Positions 8,109 through 16,068 are shown, numbered from the stretch's first letter. The stretch: 64,000 nucleotides of DNA from Chitinophagaceae bacterium UBA4407 (GCA_002390845.1 DGQT01000053.1:1-64000), one strand, 5' to 3'. Notes: generated by a model not told the origin, from the letters alone. Made by a program: numbers and translations.

Positions 8109-8822
8109 ATGAAAACAACACTAAAAACAGGTCTTGCGGCACTGCTGTTGTTCCTGGCAATATCCTGTAAAAAAGAAAACAGCAGCATTCAATCTTCCGG
8201 TATTAACAGCGTAAGTTCAACCCGGGATGCTTTGACAGAAGCCTCGGCACTTGCCGGTAATACGGTTAGAATAGGCAGCCAGGTATGGATGAAAAAGAAT
8301 TGGACAGGCAAGACTTACAGAAACGGAGACAAGATACTGCAGGTACAGGATACCAGGAAGTGGTCTAAATTAACCACTGGTGCATGGTGTTGGTATAATA
8401 ACGATTCTGCCACTGGTACAGTTTATGGAAGGTTGTACAATTGGTATGCAGTGAATGATCCAAGGGGGTTGGCTCCCGAAGGCTGGCATATTCCAAGCGA
8501 TTCAGAGTGGACAATATTGTCAACTTTTTTAGGTGGTGAGTCAGTAGCAGGTGGTAAAATGAAATCACCGGGAACCCTTGAAGCTGGTACAGGTCTATGG
8601 TATACCCCAAACACAGATGCCACCAACAGCAGTGGCTTCACCGGGCTTCCGGGCGGTGGCCGCACTAATACCGGCGATTTCAGTGATATGAACGCTAGTG
8701 GTGGCTGGTGGAGTTATAACAGCAATGTACATTACTGGTATCTCTATTACGAATGGGGTACTTTCAATAGCTCCTCCTATTTTAAACAAAATGGGTTTTC
8801 TGTTCGCTGCCTTAAGGATTGA
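8109..8822 (+). CDS. FISUMP-domain lipoprotein, copy 1
   Basis: A 237-residue surface or periplasmic lipoprotein. The signal peptide ends in the lipobox LAIS-C20, with KKE after the cysteine. The body matches the FISUMP domain (Fibrobacter succinogenes major paralogous domain): IGSQVWMKKNW, TYRNGDKI, GAWCWYNND, RLYNWYAVND, GLAPEGWHIPSDSEWTILST, WWSYNSN and the terminal FSVRCLKD. The fold resembles C-type-lectin/sulfatase-modifying-enzyme folds, but a function is not established. It is a tandem paralogue of 9107-9817 and a more distant one of 12588-13316. WMKKNW replaces the usual WMTKNL seen in copy 2. Confidence 0.9.
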   Translation: MKTTLKTGLAALLLFLAISCKKENSSIQSSGINSVSSTRDALTEASALAGNTVRIGSQVWMKKNWTGKTYRNGDKILQVQDTRKWSKLTTGAWCWYNNDSATGTVYGRLYNWYAVNDPRGLAPEGWHIPSDSEWTILSTFLGGESVAGGKMKSPGTLEAGTGLWYTPNTDATNSSGFTGLPGGGRTNTGDFSDMNASGGWWSYNSNVHYWYLYYEWGTFNSSSYFKQNGFSVRCLKD

Positions 8823-8949
8823 TTATTTACCACAACTGAAACATGTTTACAAAAGTTGATTTTTTAAGGTCAATATGTAAGGCTTAAAAAGAACAAATGA
8901 ACGTAGAAGAATTTCTTTAACCAGGAAGTTGTTTGAGTGTTTCATTTTG

Positions 8950-9009
8950 AATACCAGCAATCGTTTTTTATAGCATCGACTGTTGCGTCGCAATCCTTTC
9001 GTCTGAATA
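8950..9009. repeat. Dispersed IR family, type II arm (left orientation)
   Basis: ATACCAGCAATCGTTTTTTA, TAGCATCGAC, TGTTGCGTCGCAATCCTTTC, GTCTGAATA: the reverse complement of the type II right arms at 4230, 15922, 28036 and 35147. It lies between the two FISUMP genes. Confidence 0.75.
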
Positions 9010-9106
9010 AATTATGGCGTCAGTAGCCTATATAACAGAAAAGAATTTATTTACCCGAACAACTTCTTAACAAGAAACAATATCATCAAAAACAAAATAT
9101 CACACA

Positions 9107-9817
9107 ATGAAACAAAAACTAAAAACAGGTTTTGCGGCACTGCTGTTGTTGCTGGCAATTTCCTGTAAAAAAGAAAGCAGCAGCATTCAATCTTCCGGTA
9201 TCAAAAGCGTAAGTTCAACCCAGGATGCTTTGACAGATGCCTCGGCACTTGCCGGTAATACGGTTAGGATAGGTAGCCAGGTATGGATGACTAAAAACCT
9301 GGATGTAAGCCGTTACAGAAACGGCGACAAGATACCACAGGTAAAGAACAGGATCAAATGGGCAGCATTAACCACCGGTGCGTGGTGCTGGCATAATAAT
9401 GATTCTTCTACCGGAGCTGTCTATGGAAAGATATATAACTGGTATGCAGTGAATGATGCAAGAGGACTGGCACCGGAAGGCTGGCATATACCGAGTGATT
9501 CAGAATGGACAATACTAACCACTTTTTTGGGCGGCGATGCAGTAGCAGGTGGTAAGATGAAAGAAACCGGAACAGCCCACTGGCTTTCGCCCAACACCGA
9601 TGCAACGAACAGCAGCGGTTTTACAGGGGTTGCTGCAGGCAATCGTTACAATACTGGCTCATTTCTCTATTTCGGCATGTACGGTTGGGGGTGGAGTTCC
9701 TCTGAGAGTAGTGGTCTTGCCTGGTACCGCAGGCTGAATTATAACGATGGCGGAGTGTTCAGGGGGGCGGCCGATAAACGCGATGGCATCTCTGTTCGCT
9801 GTATCAGGGATAATTAG
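9107..9817 (+). CDS. FISUMP-domain lipoprotein, copy 2
   Basis: A 236-residue lipoprotein with lipobox LAIS-C20 and the same FISUMP domain as copy 1: IGSQVWMTKNLDVSRYRNGD, GAWCWHNND, KIYNWYAVNDARGLAPEGW, GWGWSSSESS and ISVRCIRDN. The signal peptide and first 70 residues are nearly identical to copy 1, while the C-terminal third, which should be the exposed variable part, has diverged strongly. The two genes are therefore a local duplication followed by C-terminal diversification. Direct export to the outer membrane is likely; ligand unknown. A GAAA-loop hairpin lies 38 bp after the stop. Confidence 0.9.
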   Translation: MKQKLKTGFAALLLLLAISCKKESSSIQSSGIKSVSSTQDALTDASALAGNTVRIGSQVWMTKNLDVSRYRNGDKIPQVKNRIKWAALTTGAWCWHNNDSSTGAVYGKIYNWYAVNDARGLAPEGWHIPSDSEWTILTTFLGGDAVAGGKMKETGTAHWLSPNTDATNSSGFTGVAAGNRYNTGSFLYFGMYGWGWSSSESSGLAWYRRLNYNDGGVFRGAADKRDGISVRCIRDN

Positions 9818-9854
9818 CGTATTAGAAATTGCGTGAAGCACCGATTTTTTTTCG

Positions 9855-9890
9855 CACAGCGTTCCTGAAAAGGAACGCTGTGTTGCTCTT
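9855..9890 (+). terminator. Hairpin terminator after FISUMP copy 2
   Basis: A perfect 12-bp stem, CACAGCGTTCCT paired with AGGAACGCTGTG, closed by a GAAA tetraloop and followed by TTGCTCTT. The T-tract is weak, so termination is likely but not certain. Confidence 0.65.
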
Positions 9891-9904
9891 GACCAGACCA
9901 TGAA

Positions 9905-9998
9905 CATTCGCTTCAGTAAAAGCTCAATATATAATCCGAACGTACAAGAGAGCGACGCAAGAGGCGATGCCCAATGATTCAAAAGCCGGGCTAATAAT
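9905..9998. repeat. Dispersed IR family, right arm abutting thiL
   Basis: CCGAACGTACAAGAGAGCGA, CGCAAGAGGCGATGC, and outer arm AAAAGCCGGGCTAATAA, which touches the thiL stop codon. Near-identical to 7795-7880. Confidence 0.85.
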
Positions 9999-11027
9999 TT
10001 ATCCAAATGCATTCCAGCCCTGGGCAATAATATCAAAAGTATTGCCGCCCCTGGTAAGCAGTTTGCTGCCTTCTTCAATAGCAGTCATATAACCAATTAC
10101 ACTGATCTCTTCGTTTAGTGTAAGCTTATCGTAATCTTCCTGTTTAATGATAAAAAGCAGTTCGTAATCTTCGCCGCCATTCAGTGCACATGCGGTAGGG
10201 TCAAGGCTGAATTTAAATGCCGCTTGCCTGCTCTCGTTCGATATGGGAATTTTTTCTTCATATACACGGCAGCCAAGATTGCTTTGCTTGCAAATATGCA
10301 GCAAGTCGCTGCTAAGGCCATCGCTTACATCCATCATGGCTGTTGGAGTAATGCCGTTTGTTTCAAAAAACTCTATAATATCTTTTCTTGCTTCGGGTTT
10401 CAGCAGCCTGCCGGTAATATAGGTTTCGCCTTCAAGGTCGGGCTGTATGTTGGGGTTTTCGAGCCATATTTTTTTCTCTCTTTCCAGCAATGTTAGCCCG
10501 AGAAATGCACCGCCCAAATCGCCGCTTACACAAATAAGGTCGCCGTTGCCGGCGGTACTGCGTTTTACATATTTATCAGGCGCAACTTCACCAATGGCAG
10601 TTACAGAAATTACAAAGCCTTTTTGTGCTGCAGAGGTATCGCCGCCAATAAGATCAACGCCATATTTTTCGCAGGCAAAATGTACGCCTTCATAAAATTC
10701 GTCAAGCGCTTCAAGACTAAACCTGCTGCTGATGCCAATACTTACCGTGATTTGTGTGGGCGTGGCATTCATTGCATAAAGATCGCTCAGGTTTACCACC
10801 ACGCTTTTATAGCCAAGGTGTTTTAGCGGAGTGTACATCATGTCGAAATGAACGCCTTCCAGCAGCAGGTCTGTAGTAATTACAGTTTGCTTTCCAAAAT
10901 GATCGATCACTGCTGCATCATCTCCAACACTTACAATAGTGGAGGCATTTTGTGTCTCAAAATTTTTGGTAAGATGTTCGATTAATCCAAACTCACCAAG
11001 CGAACTAATTTCTGTTCTGTTATCCAT
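9999..11027 (-). CDS. thiL: Thiamine-monophosphate kinase
   Basis: A 342-residue enzyme that phosphorylates thiamine monophosphate to thiamine pyrophosphate with ATP, the last step of cofactor synthesis. It shows the AIR-synthase/ThiL fold: metal-binding GDDAAV at 35-40, TTDLLLEGVHFD near 51-62, GGDTSAA near 130, and MDVSDGLSSDL near 230, followed by NGGEDYELLF. Length is normal. The stop codon directly abuts an inverted-repeat arm, and the last eight codons are also present as a relic at 7881-7905. The S23-type four-helix-bundle gene lies upstream in the same direction, separated by AT-rich repeats. Confidence 0.95.
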   Translation of the reverse strand: MDNRTEISSLGEFGLIEHLTKNFETQNASTIVSVGDDAAVIDHFGKQTVITTDLLLEGVHFDMMYTPLKHLGYKSVVVNLSDLYAMNATPTQITVSIGISSRFSLEALDEFYEGVHFACEKYGVDLIGGDTSAAQKGFVISVTAIGEVAPDKYVKRSTAGNGDLICVSGDLGGAFLGLTLLEREKKIWLENPNIQPDLEGETYITGRLLKPEARKDIIEFFETNGITPTAMMDVSDGLSSDLLHICKQSNLGCRVYEEKIPISNESRQAAFKFSLDPTACALNGGEDYELLFIIKQEDYDKLTLNEEISVIGYMTAIEEGSKLLTRGGNTFDIIAQGWNAFG

Positions 11028-11030
11028 AAT

Positions 11031-11064
11031 TAAAATATACGATTTACGAAATACGATTTACGAT
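11031..11064. repeat. AT-rich TACGATTTA tandem block, 3' of the four-helix-bundle gene
   Basis: Three spaced copies of TACGATTTAC or a close variant. Its reverse complement (TAAATCGTA) recurs on the other side of the four-helix-bundle gene at 11439-11475, so the gene is bracketed by inverted repeats. Confidence 0.7.
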
Positions 11065-11424
11065 TTATTTACCCGGATTACTATGCATGGTTTTTAAACT
11101 TGCAACAACAATAGCAAGCAGTTCATTACCTTCTTTGTAAATAGGTTTTATTTCTTCTGAAAAAGAGGGGTTCATTTCTTCAATCAGTTCCAGAAAGAAT
11201 AACGACTCATCTAATTCTTCTTCAACAATCTTAAACTTATTAACAAAGTCTGCATTAGATTTTGCCCTGAGTGCGGCTCTGTAATTAGCTGCGGAAGATG
11301 ATGCCGATCTGTTGCACTGATCAGAATAATTTTTATTTACAATATTATAAGAGAGTTTTAAAACCAATCTTGCCACACTTAAAGCATACTGCTTTAATCT
11401 TTGTTTTAGCACTTCTTTGGTCAT
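11065..11424 (-). CDS. Four-helix-bundle protein (23S rRNA intervening-sequence protein family)
   Basis: A 119-residue all-helical protein of the S23/IVP family (TIGR02436 type). Family signs are an N-terminal RLKQYALSVARLVLKL helix, CNRSASSSAANYRAALRAKS where R-A-ss-A-NY-A is conserved, and the third helix KIVEEELDESLFFLELIEE. In other bacteria relatives are encoded in 23S rRNA intervening sequences or as the Avd accessory protein of diversity-generating retroelements. Here there is no rRNA and no reverse transcriptase nearby; instead the gene is bracketed by TAAATCGTA inverted repeats and wedged between thiL and suhB, which suggests a mobile insertion. Biochemical role unknown. Confidence 0.88.
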   Translation of the reverse strand: MTKEVLKQRLKQYALSVARLVLKLSYNIVNKNYSDQCNRSASSSAANYRAALRAKSNADFVNKFKIVEEELDESLFFLELIEEMNPSFSEEIKPIYKEGNELLAIVVASLKTMHSNPGK

Positions 11425-11438
11425 ACAGGTATAAATTA

Positions 11439-11475
11439 ATAAATCGTATATCGTATATCCCTAAATCGTAAATTA
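11439..11475. repeat. AT-rich TAAATCGTA block, 5' of the four-helix-bundle gene
   Basis: Reads AATAAATCGTATATCGTATA, then TCCCTAAATCGTAAATTA. It pairs with the block at 11031-11064 as an inverted repeat around the intervening gene and runs into the suhB stop codon. Confidence 0.7.
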
Positions 11476-12252
11476 ATGTACCCATGTATCATCTATTACT
11501 GAAAGTAATTCATCATGAATTAACCCGTTTGTAGCAACGATTCCCGGCTGGTATGGGTTGTAATGATTGTTACCAAGATCGGTAACTTTTCCTCCAGCTT
11601 CTTCAACAATGATGAACCCGGCTGCACTATCCCATGCCTGCAATTTATGTTCGTAAAAACCATCGAATCTGCCCGCAGCAACATAACACAAATCTATTGC
11701 TGCGCTGCCAAGGCGACGTACCGGAATACCTTTTCTAATCAATCTATCAAATACCTGCAATGGGCCATTGGGCATGTCTAAATATGTGTAAGGAAAGCCT
11801 GTAACCAGGCAGCTTGTACCCACATTATTTTTACTGCTAACGTGAATGATCTTATCGTTTAACGTTGCTCCAAAACCTCTTTGTGCAAAGAACAGTTCAT
11901 TTATAAAAGGGTTGTACACGGCGCCCATTTCCATGCGGCCTTCTATTTCAAGGCCAATACTTACACAGCAAATTGGTATACCGTGCGCATAATTAATCGT
12001 GCCATCAATCGGGTCGATGATCCATTTGTACAACGAATCCTGCACCAGTTCGCCAGCTTCTTCGCTTAAAATATAATGTTCCGGAAAATCCTCTTTAATA
12101 ATATCAATGATCACTTTCTCGCTTTTGTGATCTACTTCTGTAACCAAATCGTTAATGCCCGATTTGCTGCTGATGGTAAAAGCTTTGTCAAAATTTTCCT
12201 GTAAAACTGCGGCCGCAGCCTCAGTGGCTTTTAATAGAGTTTGTTTAAACAT
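11473..12252 (-). CDS. suhB: Inositol monophosphatase family protein
   Basis: A 259-residue Mg-dependent, Li-sensitive type phosphatase that should hydrolyse inositol-1-phosphate or a related sugar phosphate; the true substrate of bacterial members varies. Metal-binding motif 1 is DPIDGTINYAHGIP near 81-94, preceded by the catalytic Glu in LSEEAGE, and motif 2 is WDSAAGFIIVEEAGG in the C-terminal third. The start at 12252 is chosen because homologues begin this way and because TATATTTG ends exactly 4 nt before it. The open frame continues 37 codons upstream but crosses that promoter box. The 3' end abuts the TAAATCGTA repeat. Confidence 0.9.
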   Translation of the reverse strand: MFKQTLLKATEAAAAVLQENFDKAFTISSKSGINDLVTEVDHKSEKVIIDIIKEDFPEHYILSEEAGELVQDSLYKWIIDPIDGTINYAHGIPICCVSIGLEIEGRMEMGAVYNPFINELFFAQRGFGATLNDKIIHVSSKNNVGTSCLVTGFPYTYLDMPNGPLQVFDRLIRKGIPVRRLGSAAIDLCYVAAGRFDGFYEHKLQAWDSAAGFIIVEEAGGKVTDLGNNHYNPYQPGIVATNGLIHDELLSVIDDTWVH

Positions 12253-12256
12253 GGCG

Positions 12257-12264
12257 CAAATATA
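12257..12264 (-). promoter_or_regulatory. -7 promoter box 4 nt before the suhB ATG (TATATTTG)
   Basis: On the minus strand TATATTTG, CGCC, ATG. With transcription starting about 5 nt after the box, the mRNA would begin at the ATG itself, so the transcript is predicted leaderless. Confidence 0.6.
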
Positions 12265-12306
12265 AGCCTGCCGCCCGTAAAGGGAAATTCGTGTAAGTAA
12301 GAAAGT

Positions 12307-12447
12307 TATTTTGAGCCCGGCAGAAGAACAGGAATGAAGCTTTTCTTGCCACGCTCGGTTCACAGTTCCTCTTTCATGGCAGCAAAAGGCGTGGCAGCCT
12401 GTCCCGGGGCCGAGCCGAAGTACCGCACACTTTTACATTCGGAACAT
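12307..12447. repeat. Dispersed IR family, long left arm with GCCACGCTCG insert
   Basis: TTGAGCCCGGCAGAAGAACA, ATGAAGCTTTTCTTGCCACG, CTCTTTCATGGCAGC, then CCGCACACTTTTACATTCGG. The same long form occurs at 14664, 18132, 31060 and 52250. No matching right arm was seen before the next gene. Confidence 0.75.
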
Positions 12448-12537
12448 CAATGAGCTTTTACCGAAGCGGAGCGATGTCAATTTTCTTGCCCGGTGGCGGG
12501 GATACAAGCATGAGCAAACCTTTGCAAAAAAACATAA

Positions 12538-12565
12538 AAAAATCCCCACAGATGCGGGGATTTTT
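12538..12565. terminator. Bidirectional rho-independent terminator
   Basis: Stem AAAAATCCCC / GGGGATTTTT with loop ACAGATGC, with T-runs on both strands. It lies 22 bp beyond the end of FISUMP copy 3 and serves that minus-strand gene. Confidence 0.85.
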
Positions 12566-12587
12566 TATGCGTGAAACTGGTGTATGA

Positions 12588-13316
12588 TCAATCCTTCACG
12601 CAGCGAACAGAATACCCATAGTTCTTATTGAGATATGTGCTGAACAAGTAACTATTGTCGTAACTCAGGTTGCGGTAATAGGCATCGATATTATTAATGT
12701 TCTCCGCAGAACTCCACCAATAACCATTGGAGCCACTGTAGTAGAACATTGCATAGTTGTTACGGTAGCCACCCGGAAGCCCTGTAAAACCGGTGCTATT
12801 GGTGGCGTCAGTGTTGGGGTAATACCATAAGCCGGTACCCGCTTCAGTAGTTCCGGTCGATTTCATTTTTGCACCTGCTACTGCATCGCCACCCAAAAAA
12901 GTAGAGAGTGTTTCCCATTCTCCATAACTCGGAATATGATAACCTACCGGTGCCAATCCCCTTGGGTCGTTCACGGCATACCAGTTGTATAACTTGCCAT
13001 AGATGGCTCCATTTGCGGGATCATTATTGTAGTAGCACCATGCACCTGTGGTTAATGTATCCCATGCAGCAGGATCCTTTACTTGTGGTATCTTATCTCC
13101 GTTTCTGTAACGGCCCACATTCAAATTTTTAGCCATCCAGCGTTGGGTACCTATCTTTATTGGTATCGCTGCAACACCATCAATGTCGATCACTGATGCC
13201 TCAGTTGAGCTCTTGCTGTTTACAGCCAAAGATGGCGAAATGCTGTTTTCTTTTTTACAGGATATTGCCGGCAACAATATCAATACCGTAAAGCCTGACT
13301 GAATAATTTCTTTCAT
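12588..13316 (-). CDS. FISUMP-domain lipoprotein, copy 3
   Basis: A 242-residue lipoprotein with lipobox PAIS-C20 and a complete FISUMP domain: IGTQRWMAKNLNVGRYRNGD, GAWCYYNND, KLYNWYAVNDPRGLAPVGYH, GYWWSSAENI and YSVRCVKD at the very end. It lies on the opposite strand from copies 1 and 2, separated by thiL, the S23 gene and suhB. Relative to them the signal region and linker have diverged more, while the core is closely alike. Expected location is the periplasm or cell surface; function unknown. A strong terminator follows. Confidence 0.9.
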   Translation of the reverse strand: MKEIIQSGFTVLILLPAISCKKENSISPSLAVNSKSSTEASVIDIDGVAAIPIKIGTQRWMAKNLNVGRYRNGDKIPQVKDPAAWDTLTTGAWCYYNNDPANGAIYGKLYNWYAVNDPRGLAPVGYHIPSYGEWETLSTFLGGDAVAGAKMKSTGTTEAGTGLWYYPNTDATNSTGFTGLPGGYRNNYAMFYYSGSNGYWWSSAENINNIDAYYRNLSYDNSYLFSTYLNKNYGYSVRCVKD

Positions 13317-13545
13317 TGAGGGATAGATTTTTTAAGGTTTAAAGAAAATTATTAAAACACAATTTAAAACATTTAACACTATTGTAATTTTTTTTGGTAA
13401 GTCATTAAATCTGCCGGTAGCCGCCGATAGCCTAGGTATATAAAACAGAATGCTGGAGCAAGTTTGTTAGTATAGCTTGCTTACCAGCCATATTTGCACC
13501 TTGGTTAAACAACTTATCATCGTTCACAATTGCTGCATCCTAAAG
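13317..13545. other. Upstream region of FISUMP copy 3, nothing further recognised
   Basis: AT-rich sequence that must hold the promoter for 12588-13316. No TAnnTTTG box and no open frame were found. A GGTAGCCGCCGATAGCCTAG stretch near 13415 resembles the GTAGCCTATATA stretch at 9018-9030 upstream of FISUMP copy 2, a possible shared control element. Confidence 0.4.
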
Positions 13546-13607
13546 TGGAACGTACAAGTGAGTGACACAAGCGGCGGTGCTATGAAATACAAAAGCCGGC
13601 TAACTAA
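13546..13607. repeat. Dispersed IR family, right arm (GTGAGTGACACAA variant)
   Basis: GGAACGTACAAGTGAGTGAC, ACAAGCGGCGGTGCTATGAA, then outer arm AAAAGCCGGCTAACTAAA. It lies directly beyond the apbE stop codon. Confidence 0.8.
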
Positions 13608-13617
13608 ATTTATAAGG

Positions 13618-14625
13618 CTAACGATGTATTAAACTATAAAATGCGGAGCTTGCTGTATCGGCAACAGTTCCATCGGGTTTACGGTATATTATATATGCCG
13701 CAATGTTTTTTCGCTGCTCTACAAAATGCAAAGCGCTGTCGCAACCCATTACCATTAAGGCGTTATCAAAAGCATCTGCAGTAATGGCATCCTGTGCATA
13801 CACAGATACGCTGATCATTTCGTTTTGAATGGAATAACCGGTTCGTGGATCGATAAGATGCGAAATTTTTTTGCCACCACTTTCGTAATATTTCCTGTAG
13901 TTGCCCGAAGTAGTTATAGCACCACTATCCAGTTCAATTACCTGCTGCCTCAATTCTGCATCCATCTCATCATCGCCGGGCGATTCTATACCAATTTTCA
14001 TTTTTTCGTTGTTGGGTTTGCGGCCTTTAATTCTTAACTCGCCACCCAGCTCTACAACATAATTTTCTATTCCATACTGCTCTAAAAAATTGGCAATCAC
14101 ATCTACACTATAGCCCTGGGCTATTCCATTCATATCAATTTTTACACAAGGTTTTTGCTTGCTGAGAAATGTTTTGTTTAATGAAAGCTTATTGGTTCCT
14201 ACGCAGGTGAGTATCTGCTGAATGCTGCTACTGTCAGGCATTTCAGTATTTTTCATTGCGCCAAAACCCCAGGCCTGAACGAGTGGTTCTACTGTAATAT
14301 CAAACAATCCATGTGTGGCGTTATAGGTTGCGAATGAAGCAGCCAGCACATTCATCAAATGACTGTCAATGCTGATACCTGAATCTGAATTATTGAACTG
14401 GTTAATTAGCGAATAGGGTTTATATAAAGAAAGGGAACTGTCAATTTTTTTCAGAATGCTATCTATTTGAAATTTGGTTACAATACTGTCGTTTGCATAA
14501 TAGGTAATATGGTAAGTGGTACCCTGCGCATAGCCGTCAATTTCTGTTTTTCTAATATCGGCTTTGTTATCGTAACCTGCAAAAAATGAACAGCAGTATA
14601 GCGCTGTAAGAAATATCAATCGCAT
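13618..14625 (-). CDS. apbE: FAD:protein FMN transferase (ApbE family)
   Basis: A 335-residue periplasmic enzyme that uses FAD to attach FMN covalently to a Thr or Ser of target flavoproteins such as NQR or RNF subunits. The family core is present: YAQGTTYHITYY near the N-terminus, KIDMNGIAQGYSVDVI in the middle, VVELGGELRIKG, and TTSGNYRKYYESGG with SHLIDPRTGYS, followed by the metal-binding Asp/Thr in AITADAFDNALMVMG. The N-terminus is an export signal (MRLIFLTALYCCSFFAG); many relatives are lipoproteins, but no standard lipobox is seen at the expected place. A TAGATTTG box ends 4 nt before the ATG. No target flavoprotein is encoded nearby. Confidence 0.93.
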   Translation of the reverse strand: MRLIFLTALYCCSFFAGYDNKADIRKTEIDGYAQGTTYHITYYANDSIVTKFQIDSILKKIDSSLSLYKPYSLINQFNNSDSGISIDSHLMNVLAASFATYNATHGLFDITVEPLVQAWGFGAMKNTEMPDSSSIQQILTCVGTNKLSLNKTFLSKQKPCVKIDMNGIAQGYSVDVIANFLEQYGIENYVVELGGELRIKGRKPNNEKMKIGIESPGDDEMDAELRQQVIELDSGAITTSGNYRKYYESGGKKISHLIDPRTGYSIQNEMISVSVYAQDAITADAFDNALMVMGCDSALHFVEQRKNIAAYIIYRKPDGTVADTASSAFYSLIHR

Positions 14626-14629
14626 AAAA

Positions 14630-14637
14630 CAAATCTA
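14630..14637 (-). promoter_or_regulatory. -7 promoter box 4 nt before the apbE ATG (TAGATTTG)
   Basis: On the minus strand TAGATTTG, TTTT, ATG. This is the same spacing as for suhB, engB and the oxidoreductase gene at 43689, so a leaderless transcript is predicted. Confidence 0.6.
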
Positions 14638-14663
14638 CACAAACTGGAAAGTAGTTGAGATAA

Positions 14664-14808
14664 TTTTATGAGCCAGGCGAAAGTATTTTAATGAAGCTTT
14701 TGTTGCCACGCTCGTTTCACAGTTCCTCTTTCATGGCAGCATTTAAGCGAAGCGTGGCATCCCGAAGAATTTCGGGACCGGATTCATTTCGGGATCGCAC
14801 ACTTTTAC
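14664..14808. repeat. Dispersed IR family, long left arm with nested palindrome
   Basis: TTATGAGCCAGGCGAAAGTA, GCTTTTGTTGCCACGCTCGT, TTCACAGTTCCTCTTTCATG, TCCCGAAGAATTTCGGGACC and TTCATTTCGGGATCGCACAC. Nearly the exact reverse complement of 18132-18278, about 3.3 kb away, so the two form a long inverted pair. Confidence 0.88.
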
Positions 14809-14871
14809 AGCAACAATTCTTTGAGCTACAACAGCCAACCTGTTACCGCTATAGTGCGGCCTACAGATCAA

Positions 14872-15756
14872 CTATCCGCTTACTATTTCTTTTTCAGCGG
14901 CTTTGTAAAGTTTCTTCTCTTTCCAGCCATACCATTTGCCCGGGGCGGTTTTTTTCATCAGTGTATCAATGCTGCGCATACCTAACAGGTTCCATACACC
15001 TTTTAATTTACCAGGTAAACTGCTATTGAGTGCACGCAGGCTCATTGCAAAGCCACTGTCGAGATATTCCATGTGGTGCCAGTAACCGCCGGGCATAAAG
15101 AGTGTGTCGCCATGATCAAGGGTAACGTCATAGCCCTGTGCAAACTTTACTGCGGGAAATTGTTCAACATTAAGTTTGCTTTTTACTGAATCATAATAAT
15201 TAGTAAAGTCTGCCACGCTTAGTACTTCAAAAGGTTTTCGGTAAAGTTTATACTGCTCTTTGTAAGGGAACAGTAATACCCGCTTGCGGCCCATAAACTG
15301 TGTATGAAAAATATGACTAAGGTCAATATCGAAATGCAGGTGCGTAATAGAGCCCTGACCACCAGTAAATAGCATGGGAACCCTTTTTACAAAACCTTTT
15401 GCAAGGTTATCGGGCCAGGAAAAATCTTTTGTAAGTTCAGGAGCATGATTAAAAATATTGAAAAGAAAAATGCGCCATGCTGCCGGTCCTTTGCTAATCA
15501 TATCAATATACTCCCCGAATGTTGTGTATTCATCGGCCTTATTAATTGGAGTATAGGCATCGCTTTTTATATTGTTATAAATACCAACTTTCTGGTCGCC
15601 CACAATTTCTTTAAAATATTGCCAGTTCCATTTGGTATATGCGGGCCACTGTTTGGCCATATCTTTAATTATGAGGGGCACCTGCGGAATAAAATAGTTT
15701 TTCTTAAAGTCTTCGGGACTGATTTCAGAAACTACATCAACCTGGCGTAACTGCAT
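14872..15756 (-). CDS. JmjC/cupin-like Fe(II)/2-oxoglutarate oxygenase family protein
   Basis: A 294-residue protein of the cupin-8/JmjC-like group, which typically hydroxylates protein or small-molecule substrates with Fe(II), 2-oxoglutarate and O2. The metal site is visible as H141-F-D143 in THLHFDIDLSH and a distal His in GGYWHHM near 223-229; the sheet between carries HTQFMGRKRVLLFPY, a common 2-oxoglutarate-binding region. The N-terminus PQVPLIIKDMAKQWPA is the usual cupin-8 opening. The start at 15756 is set by a TACCTTTG box at 15775-15782; the Met at 15792 would lie upstream of that promoter. Substrate unknown. Confidence 0.88.
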   Translation of the reverse strand: MQLRQVDVVSEISPEDFKKNYFIPQVPLIIKDMAKQWPAYTKWNWQYFKEIVGDQKVGIYNNIKSDAYTPINKADEYTTFGEYIDMISKGPAAWRIFLFNIFNHAPELTKDFSWPDNLAKGFVKRVPMLFTGGQGSITHLHFDIDLSHIFHTQFMGRKRVLLFPYKEQYKLYRKPFEVLSVADFTNYYDSVKSKLNVEQFPAVKFAQGYDVTLDHGDTLFMPGGYWHHMEYLDSGFAMSLRALNSSLPGKLKGVWNLLGMRSIDTLMKKTAPGKWYGWKEKKLYKAAEKEIVSG

Positions 15757-15774
15757 GTAATTGAAATTTAGCGG

Positions 15775-15782
15775 CAAAGGTA
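15775..15782 (-). promoter_or_regulatory. Bacteroidota -7 promoter box (TACCTTTG)
   Basis: Minus-strand TACCTTTG ends 18 nt before the chosen start at 15756 and excludes the longer frame from 15792. Confidence 0.6.
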
Positions 15783-15921
15783 ATATGAACATATTGTTAA
15801 CTCCAACTTTGAAATTTGCTGACTACAGTATTTTTTGCCGAACGGGATTGATGCAGCACAAGAACCGCCTAATAGGAAGCTTATGTTTCGCCAGTTACAA
15901 TTCGCTTACAGTCGCCAAAAG

Positions 15922-15982
15922 ATATACAGATGAACGGATTGCGACGCAAGGAACGATGCTATGAAAAGATTGGCTGGTATAA
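15922..15982. repeat. Dispersed IR family, type II right arm
   Basis: ATACAGATGAACGGATTGCG, ACGCAAGGAACGATGCTATG, AAAAGATTGGCTGGTATAA. No matching left arm was recognised between it and the JmjC gene. Confidence 0.7.
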
Positions 15983-16068
15983 TGACTTTATCTCTCTTTG
16001 TAAAGAGTTCCATTAATAATTACATTCCTTTTTAACGAAAATTGAAAAACCATTTCAGCTTTGTGTAT

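Noticed and set aside
11065..11424. Diversity-generating retroelement
   Set aside because: The Avd-like protein has no reverse transcriptase, template repeat or variable repeat around it.
12253..12363. Longer suhB start at 12363
   Set aside because: The extension crosses a TAnnTTTG box and the outer repeat arm; homologues begin at 12252.
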